Assembly (NCBI GenBank): GCA_028023455.1
Contig: JAQFVV010000030.1
Coordinates: 1,566,501-1,630,500 of the forward strand
DNA: 64,000 nt
Direction of reading: 5' to 3'
DNA from: Epiperipatus broadwayi
Lineage: Eukaryota; Onychophora; Udeonychophora; Euonychophora; Peripatidae
The notes under the pieces are model-generated. The model searched no databases, was not told the DNA's origin, and worked only from the letters and a program-made list of their open reading frames with translations. The position numbers were made by a program, and so were the translations under genes. Position 1 is the stretch's first letter, and each line of letters opens with the position of its first letter. Below, one piece after another: positions 57,913 to 64,000 of this stretch.

Positions 57913-58419
57913 TTACATATATAAGTGCAGATATGAAAAAGCCTGTATTGTAGAAAAAAATTCATATTTTGAAAGTAGAGAGAATAAGTTTGTGTGAAAA
58001 ATAAAAAAGTTGATGAATTAATATGTGTCGTAAACTTAAAGAAAGAAAAACAATATGCAATCGTGATTAAAAAAGGAAGTAAAGAATGAAAATTTAAAAA
58101 AAAAATAGAATTTTTAAAAACATACATTAAACTGTTCAAATTATAGGTAGCACATATATATTTCTATTAATGTAAAATATATTAGAAAAGAAATAAAAAA
58201 TATGCGACAACAATTTAGTCTGCAAGATTAAAAATTGTCACTATATATATATATATACATTTGAATGTTAGTACTAGATTTAGCTGTGAGAGGGCAGTAT
58301 TAGCTCAGAAGATTTATTTGTATAAGAATAAAATGTTATGAAAGATCTTATTGTTATTCAGTAACAAACGACAGGTGACTTGATGACCTAAAAAAAAAAA
58401 AAAGAGGCAAAAATAGGAT

Positions 58420-58900
58420 ATAAATTTAATCTATGTGAATTTGGGTAGGAGAACATTAAACATTTATTTTTGGAATATTGCATGAGAAATAAGGTAGATT
58501 TCAATAAGAAGAAACAAAAAGATGTAATGAGTAAGTGAAAAATAGATCGTAACTATAGAACATTTAAAGTTTAAAATAATATGGATAAGAAGGTTGCAAA
58601 TGAATGTTTGTTACAGTTAATAGAATTAGCAGGAAAAAATAGAATAAATATATTTTAAAATATGTAAAAGAAAGCTAAGAGATATATGAAGTATAAAGAA
58701 GCTTTTAAAAAAACATCTGAAAAAGGAGGTGATGGTTCATGGAATAGTTATTTAAGGGAGGGAGGGGGGAGGGATAACCAAAATGTGAATTTAATAGGTT
58801 AACTAAATATTAACAATGCAGACAGGGGGAGTTGTGAAAAAATTTAGAATATATTAAAAAGAGAAATGAAATATAAAAAGATGGGTGGAGAATATTATGA
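58420..58900 (+). pseudogene. Decayed LINE C-terminal remnant
   Basis: The segment near 58429-58485 reads CEFG, a stop, then ENIKHLFLEYCMRN. It matches the knuckle CKEGIENIRHLLIECKYLK of the LINE at 21660-22132. Flanking sequence is too mutated to translate. Confidence 0.4.
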
Positions 58901-58939
58901 ATAAATAAGGGTAAGAAAGAAATTAAAAATTTTCATAAT

Positions 58940-59047
58940 GGGTCTTGCGTTGGTGGTCGAGAGGTAAGCACAGCTGCCTTACTAAGCAGTTCTCCCGTGG
59001 TTAGCGGGTTCGCTTCCCGGCCGATGCTATGACACATGAAAAAAAAT
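58940..59047 (+). mobile_element. tRNA-derived SINE (family S1), copy 3
   Basis: Head GGTGGTCGAGAGGTAAGCAC (A box), anticodon-like stem CTGC/GCAG, a variable-arm-like segment, B box GGGTTCGCTTCCC, then GCTATGACACATG and an A tail at 59039-59046. It is the best-preserved B box of the three copies. Confidence 0.75.
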
Positions 59048-59369
59048 ATATTTGGCATGTCACAATATATGAATAAAAATTGATGAGTAAAAAGCAGTTT
59101 ACATGGAGAGGATAGTGAAGCCCATGAACCTACTTATATGAAACTTAAAATGATCTGTATTACAGGTCAATATTTATGAGAGATATAAAAACAGGCAGAG
59201 AAAAAAATATATAATTACAAACAAAGAATAAGAAGAAGAATTTAGAGTTATTTTTAATTTGATATGCTACAATTTAATTTTATTGTAAAATATCACATTA
59301 TTAAATTATTATAAATACACAGCAAAGGTATAGAAATAAATAATTTAAAATGATGAACAATTTAGTATA

Positions 59370-59492
59370 TTGCTTTTATAGGGTATATGAGCACAGACTT
59401 CCACATGACTCACCACTCTCCACACTATCTCATACCCTATATATTACATATATAGACACAGGTATATAATAAGTCTGTGTGTTTTAGTTATT
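59370..59492 (-). mobile_element. Family P terminal fragment (P5)
   Basis: GGGTATATGAGCACAGACTT with CACATGACTCACCACTCTCC is followed after a short deletion by CATACCCTATATATTACATA and GACACAGGTATATAATAAG. It is a folded-back pair of P termini with nothing between. Confidence 0.65.
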
Positions 59493-59689
59493 ATATTGTT
59501 TTTAATATGTATAAAAAAATAAAATATATATTTTTGATTTTTAAATTTAGATTTTAAATTTTGTACACTAATGTTTAGTTCGGTTAAAAAAAAAAAAAAA
59601 TTAAGGATGCATAACTTAAAACAAAAGTTAACTTAATATTTTGTGTTTTTTTGTTTGTTAAAATCTAAATTGCTAAGAGTACTAATATA

Positions 59690-60008
59690 TGGTTTGGCTG
59701 AAGATCTTTCAGCCCCATATAGCTATTTAAGGTTCTGAAAATTTCAGATTTTCTATTCAATTGTTAACTCTTAGATAAATGCTGGCTCTTGGGTTGGTAT
59801 TTTTAGATCTAATATCTGAAACTATCCTAGCGCCTCACTGAGGAGTGCCAAAGCATGAAACTATTGGTCTGGGGCTTGAATGTAGTTTCTGATAGAAATA
59901 TTAAATGCTTTCTGTTGCTAAGCATTTATCACAACGCTTGTTGAGCAATTAGCAAAGCGCTTTGTTTCTATTTTACAAGCTTAAAAAAAGAAGTGGGGTC
60001 ATGTGATA
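59690..60008 (+). mobile_element. Family B hammerhead retroposon, monomer (B4)
   Basis: Single-orientation copy with the B head (GGTTTGGCTGAAG, CCCCATATAGCTATT), the hammerhead at 59832-59875, and the tail GCTAAGCATTTATCACAACG through GTGGGGTCATGTGATAT. The tail's TCATGTGAT matches the end of family A. Target duplication is unclear because flanks are low complexity. Confidence 0.75.
59832..59875 (+). ncRNA. Type I hammerhead ribozyme, core intact (B4)
   Basis: Stem I GCCUCA (59832-59837) pairs with UGGGGC (59870-59875), one G-U. CUGAGGA is at 59838-59844 (N7 = G). Stem II is GUGC (59845-59848) with GCAU (59853-59856) and loop CAAA. GAAA is at 59857-59860. Stem III is AC/GU with loop UAUUG. 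Cleavage is expected after C59869 in GUC. Every invariant residue is present. The 10.1-11.1 pair is G-U rather than G-C. An outer stem I helix is less clear than in family A. Confidence 0.75.
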
Positions 60009-60532
60009 TATGACTATTTTTATTGACTATCTACATTATTGGCTTTGTAAATTTGAGTTATTAAGTTTTTATACTCTTATTTAATTTGTATGATTAAATG
60101 TCATATTACAATATTAATTTTTATTTCTAAATTCATAATAAAAATATAAAAGATAATCTAAATATTACTTATTGGAGAAGATGAAAAGTTTGTTTAAATT
60201 TAAAATAAGTAATAGAATATTTGAAAGAGTATAATTATTGAATGTTTACCCAAACTATGCCGAAAAAGAAGGAAATAAAGATATTATTGTTTGAGAGTGA
60301 TGGCATTTAATTTGTAATCATAGGACGGGTATTTAAAAAAAATCAGTCTCTATACTTCACCAAAATATATTTATAATAAGATTATATAATAACTGAAATA
60401 CAGGCTTATTATATACCTGTGTCTATATATGTAATATAGGGTATATGAGCACAGACTTTCAGATGACCCCATCACTCTCCATTCTATCTAATAACACTGA
60501 TACACTCAAGCACATATATGCTGAAAAGATAA

Positions 60533-60591
60533 ACAATCACCAATATATGTATTTCATGCTAAACCAGCAATCATCAGTTGGTCCAGATTAT
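60533..60591 (-). ncRNA. Type I hammerhead ribozyme, core intact (P6 left arm)
   Basis: Mirror of the right-arm motif: on minus, GATAATC, bulge, ACCAA, CUGAUGA, stem II with GC/GC pairing, GAAA, AUACAUAUA, UUGGU, GAUUGU. The outer stem I pairing has one extra mismatch against the right arm. Confidence 0.65.
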
Positions 60592-60655
60592 CATCTTCCA
60601 CACATATATACTATAAGTACTCAGATATATATTAAGTATATATGTGTGGGAGATG

Positions 60656-60714
60656 ATAATCAGGACCAACTGATGATTGCTGGTTTAGCATGAAATACAT
60701 ATATTGGTGATTAT
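60656..60714 (+). ncRNA. Type I hammerhead ribozyme with AUA site (P6 right arm)
   Basis: Outer stem I AUAAUC (60656-60661) with GAUUAU (60709-60714), a three-base bulge AGG, and inner stem I ACCAA (60665-60669) with UUGGU (60704-60708), all paired. CUGAUGA is at 60670-60676. Stem II is UUGC (60677-60680) with GCAU (60688-60691), a U-U mismatch at 10.1-11.1 then three pairs, loop UGGUUUA. GAAA is at 60692-60695. Stem III is AUA/UAU with a 2-nt loop. Cleavage is expected after A60703 (AUA, an allowed NUH). The fold is independent of families A and B in sequence but the same in architecture. Confidence 0.7.
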
Positions 60715-61030
60715 TTATCTTTTCAGCATATATGTGCTTGAGTGTATCAGTGATATTAGATAGAATGGAGAGTGATGGGGTCATCTGAAAGTCTGTGCTC
60801 ATATACCCTATATTACAAATAAGATTATATACTACTTCTTGTTATGCTATCAGTTCAATGTATTTAAAAAAATATAAGTTGAAATTTTCCAAAAAGCATT
60901 TATTATTTTAACTAGATGATAAAAATAGTCCCATATATATATGACAATAGATGGCGTTCTACCAAAAACCCTGTCAAGCGTATGTTTGTTTACATAAACA
61001 TCAGAGCGAGATTCACTATCTCTAACTTTA

Positions 61031-61090
61031 GTTCCACCTTCAGATCATGATTTCAAGCTATTTGCTATTGTCAGTGAAGGACAGGAATAA
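61031..61090 (-). ncRNA. Hammerhead ribozyme motif, one core change (E1 left arm)
   Basis: On minus: UUCC, internal loop, CCUUCA, then CUGACAA (G8 is A), stem II AGC/GCU with loop AAAUA, GAAA, palindromic AUCAUGAU, AUC cleavage site, then UGAAGG pairing perfectly with CCUUCA, and GGAA pairing with UUCC. The G8 change should abolish activity. Confidence 0.55.
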
Positions 61091-61219
61091 GAAACTAGAT
61101 CTAAACACAAACTCTGAGCATCTCTTTGTTATCATCAGTAAAGGACAGAAATAAGAAACTAGATCTAAACACAAACTCTGAGCATTTAACGCTCCGAGTT
61201 TGTGTTTAGATCTAGTTTC

Positions 61220-61275
61220 TTATTCCTGTACTGACGATAGCAAATAGCTTGAAATCATGATCTGAAGGTGGAACT
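61220..61275 (+). ncRNA. Hammerhead ribozyme motif, core intact but stem I shortened (E1 right arm)
   Basis: CUGACGA at 61231-61237, stem II UAGC/GCUU (61238-61241 with 61247-61250, outer U-U mismatch), GAAA at 61251-61254, stem III AUC/GAU with 2-nt loop, and AUC site with cleavage expected after C61262. The 5' strand of stem I has lost about five bases against the left arm (CUGUA for CUGUCCUUCA), so pairing is poor. Confidence 0.55.
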
Positions 61276-61365
61276 AAAGTTAGAGATAGTGAATACTTGC
61301 TCTGACATTTATGTAAACAAACATACGCTTGACGGTGTTTTTGGTAGAACACCATCTATTATCAT

Positions 61366-61827
61366 AAATACAAGCATTAGCAAGTTTTAACTTGCTTTTT
61401 GTTTTTCATATATATATATATGATACAGAATAAAAGGGGTCAATAAAAGGGGTCATAAATAGGGAGGTGGGAACACATCATCCTATCCACAGAATGGTCA
61501 CAATCATCAATGATTGGCAGGAAAAACTAAATCATCAAACATCATGAATATAGAATACAGTGAATATAGAATATATAAGAATAAATGAATATCCACTGGA
61601 TAATAGAAGAGAATCAGCATGAACACTATAAGGTTCATCTCCAGCATTACAGAACAATAATAATCATTAATCATCAGCAGTCAACAAAGAACAGTCAAAA
61701 ATCAACAGTCAGCCTTGGGACTGGATTTGAAAGTGATCCATTATAGATTGTCTAGCCACTGCCAAACTTAGAGCAGAAATACAAAGCAATTATCTGGATG
61801 CATTACATAAGTGCCAATCTATCAGAA
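61366..61827. other. Intergenic DNA between elements E1 and A10
   Basis: Less AT-rich than most of the window, with a short tandem AATAAAAGGGGTC-type repeat near 61430-61455. No ORF or known repeat recognised. Confidence 0.4.
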
Positions 61828-62487
61828 CGTCACATAATCACCACTTCTTATGTTAGCTCATAACTATTATTAAAACAGGCAAAACTCTCCATACAGTAGT
61901 GCCACTCAGTGCAAGCTAAAGTAATCAATGGATGCCAGAATGCTTGTACATAAAACACCTATCTAGTGCCTACTTATCCATTGATTATTCTAGCTTGCAT
62001 TGAGTGGCACTACTGTATCAAGAGTTTTGCCTGTTTTAATGTTATGAGCAAGCATAAAAAATGGTGATTGTATGATGTTTAGTGGTTTAATATCAATCAT
62101 GCCTAATAGGATAGTGATGTCTGTTTCTATTAAAGAACTAAAGACATCAAAATGTTTGGTACTAACTGAGTTCAGACCTATATGACTATTAAAGCTAATG
62201 AGCTTGGATTAAAATAATATTGTGTTTTCAATTTTATTCTCACAGTTATGTAGTTAAGTAGGAATAAAATGTGGCCTCTGGAGGGTTGCATTAGATCCTA
62301 AGATCTAGATGCAGTGCTCTCAGATCCAAGGCTCCTCATCAATGGAAACCACAAGCTAGAAATTAGTCTGGGGATATTGAATGAGTAGGCTCTAGATAGG
62401 GATTTTATGCACAAGTCTTCTGGAATCTATTGATTACTCTAGCTTGCACTGAGTAGCACTACTGTATGAAGAGTTTTGCTTGTTTTA
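61828..62487. mobile_element. Family A hammerhead retroposon, inverted and tandem (A10)
   Basis: Flanked by CTATCAGAA at 61819-61827 and 62488-62496. It starts minus (to about 61980), turns plus for a short unit (to about 62080) and continues into a full plus unit. The junction reads GATGTTTAGTGGTTTAATATC, as in A9. The plus-strand hammerhead at about 62326-62384 has lost CUGANGA (AUCAAUGGA) but keeps GAAA and GUC. The unit contains TATTAAAGAACTAAAG, a segment also present in A5. Confidence 0.82.
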
Positions 62488-62496
62488 CTATCAGAA

Positions 62497-64000
62497 TATC
62501 CAGAAACAAGCTGATTATCATCAATGCACTAGCCAACTACAAACTTAATTTCTAATAATAAAAATATATAAAAGTTTAGTTCATGGAGTTTAAAGATGAT
62601 ACTTTGCATCATCCAGGATTATCATCTGGATGTCCAAACACTGACATAACCCTTATATCCATATAACTAACAGTTATGCTTTAATTTAGTTCAGGAAGCA
62701 AAAACTCTTGGAACTGTTGCTACTAGCAAGAGATAAATAAATATAACAGCTTATTATAGCTTACTTTAAGATAACTTTATGGGATAATTTAAAAATAATT
62801 TAAACTTTTGGCTGAGTTGAAATCAATTTACACACTGACAATTCATGTAACAGATAGCTGAAGGAATAAAGACATTAACATTAGAATACTTTTATAAACA
62901 ATTATTTAATCAATTTATTAATAAAAAAATTTTAAAAAATAATATGATAAATAGGATAATTTAAATGTATGAATTCTTATCAAAAATATAATTTCATATT
63001 CAAAAAATTAACCAACTGATTTTATTCCTTAAATTAATTAACTTTTGCTTTCATTAAATTATTTCCTTTTAAATAACAAAAGTTGATAAACAGCTTTCCA
63101 ATCAGAGATAAGGGTATTTTAAATTAATTCTTTTTTATATAATTTTCTGGCGGGAATATTATAAAACAAAGAAAAACACATTTAAAAATGATTAAATGTA
63201 ATTTAATAAAAACAAATTACCAAAAAAACTCTTTCTACAATTTTGGAAAGTTAAAATCAAATGAATAATAAAAAAACATGTTTCACAAGAAAATGTTATC
63301 TTACCAAAATCATTTATTTTTATCTTTAAATGAAAGTATAATGTGCACATAAAACACCTTTTACTATTGTTTTATCTTTCTCTCTGAGTTCTTATTTGAT
63401 ACTTGTATTTTTTAGTTTTCATGCTAGTTTTCTTCAAAGAAGGCTTCTACACAATACATATTAATTTGTCCCTTTTTGGTATGCAGTATTTTTAGGTTCA
63501 CCCAAAATAAAGTTGTTCATTTATGCAATAGAATATTTTCTAATCTAACACAGAATTTTTTTTTTAAAAAAAATTTCTAATAATATTTCCAGGTCTAGCT
63601 AACATATGGAGACACTCATGCTCTTTGTTGCAGATTAAGTAGCAGATTACTTTAGGGGTATCCACTTCTCTTTTACATTTTTCTTCAGTGAAGAGGTTAT
63701 ATGGTGGTAGATGAGAGCTAAGTCTTCTTTCTATGCTAAAATGTAGAAAGAATATTAACTTGGAGTTAAGCCTTCTTTCTATGATATAATCTAGAAAGTG
63801 TTAATTCGGCTTAGCAGCTAACAGTGTGGCTTTTTTCGATGCTAAAAGCAGAGGAAAATGCCACAGTTGTTTGTGTCATGCACTACATCGTAATACTGTG
63901 TTATATATTTTATGTAACAATATCGTATGAGAGTGTGCTAAGTTGATCGTGTCAAAATTATTTAAATTTCATGGGGCCTTTTTTTTAATACGAATTGATG
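62497..64000. other. AT-rich intergenic DNA to window end
   Basis: No feature recognised. A 65-bp stretch with GCTAAGTCTTCTTTCTATG is repeated with changes near 63716-63745 and 63764-63785. Confidence 0.45.

Larger units (their letters stand above)
60389..60817. mobile_element. Family P hammerhead retroposon, near-perfect palindrome with 14-bp target duplication (P6)
   Basis: Flanked by AATAAGATTATATA at 60375-60388 and 60818-60831, exact. Arms of about 190 bp (60427-60617 and 60624-60813) are almost perfect complements around a centre near 60621. The left side alone has a further 35 bp (ATAACTGAAATACAGG), so the dimer is asymmetric as in family A. Both arms have intact hammerhead cores (next entries). 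An RNA of either strand could form a 190-bp hairpin. Confidence 0.9.
60941..61365. mobile_element. Family E hammerhead element, inverted dimer (E1)
   Basis: Arms 60941-61190 and 61193-61365 are inverted, sharing ATAGATGG, GTTCTACC, AAGCGTATGTTTGTTTAC and a long CTAACTTTAGTTCCACCTTC block. A 50-bp segment near the centre of the left arm is directly duplicated with period 64 (61072 and 61136). ATATATATGA-type sequence flanks both sides, too simple to trust as a target duplication. Each arm has a hammerhead motif. It is the only copy of this family in the window. Confidence 0.7.

Noticed and set aside
58940-59047. Functional tRNA gene
   Set aside because: A and B boxes are present, but the acceptor stem does not pair and near-identical heads occur in SINE copies with A tails.
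1-64000. CRISPR array, operons or bacterial features
   Set aside because: Repeats are long, dispersed and retroposon-like, coding density is very low and the content is eukaryotic.

Overview
The window looks like gene-poor, AT-rich DNA from a large animal genome. It has no operons or dense open reading frames. It does have LINE reverse-transcriptase remnants, tRNA-derived SINEs, LTR-like sequences, a transposon with terminal inverted repeats and long trinucleotide arrays. An invertebrate (mollusc or arthropod) is plausible from the Jockey- and RTE-like LINEs, but the species cannot be fixed from sequence alone. The only plausible host-type coding sequence is a 173-residue C2H2 zinc-finger ORF on the minus strand at 25311-25832. 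Almost everything else recognisable is mobile DNA in decay.

Layout. 0-6 kb: the end of a dispersed repeat, a SINE, and a 1.2-kb TIR element with an 8-bp target duplication. 6-17 kb: inverted or tandem copies of two dispersed families (B and P) and an LTR-like block. 19.6-22.9 kb: a LINE endonuclease fragment, a 0.8-kb foldback containing tRNA-like boxes, and a second LINE type on the minus strand. 25 kb: the zinc-finger ORF. 27-42 kb: a cluster of plus-strand LINE copies (one RTE-like and three Jockey-like), invaded by family A elements and ending in a (TTC)n array of about 930 bp. 44-46.4 kb: a second LTR copy carrying a 709-bp family A palindrome. 46-59 kb: RTE tails, LINE remnants, a SINE and more A and P copies. 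59.4-62.5 kb: a dense cluster of families P, B, E and A.

Main result. The most abundant dispersed families here (A, B, P and E), though different in sequence, all contain a motif that folds as a type I hammerhead ribozyme. Each has CUGANGA, a short stem II, GAAA, a tiny self-complementary stem III, an NUH cleavage site, and a stem I with an internal loop or bulge. Many copies are inverted dimers, so a hammerhead can be read from either strand. Others are direct tandem arrays with constant periods of 455 bp (A and P) or 411 bp (B). Seven A copies and two P copies have clear target-site duplications of 9-16 bp, and one more A copy has a diverged one, as expected for retroposition. This matches what is known of animal retrozymes and Penelope-like element termini, but the inverted-dimer form and several unrelated families sharing one architecture look unusual. 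No autonomous Penelope-like reverse transcriptase was seen in the window.
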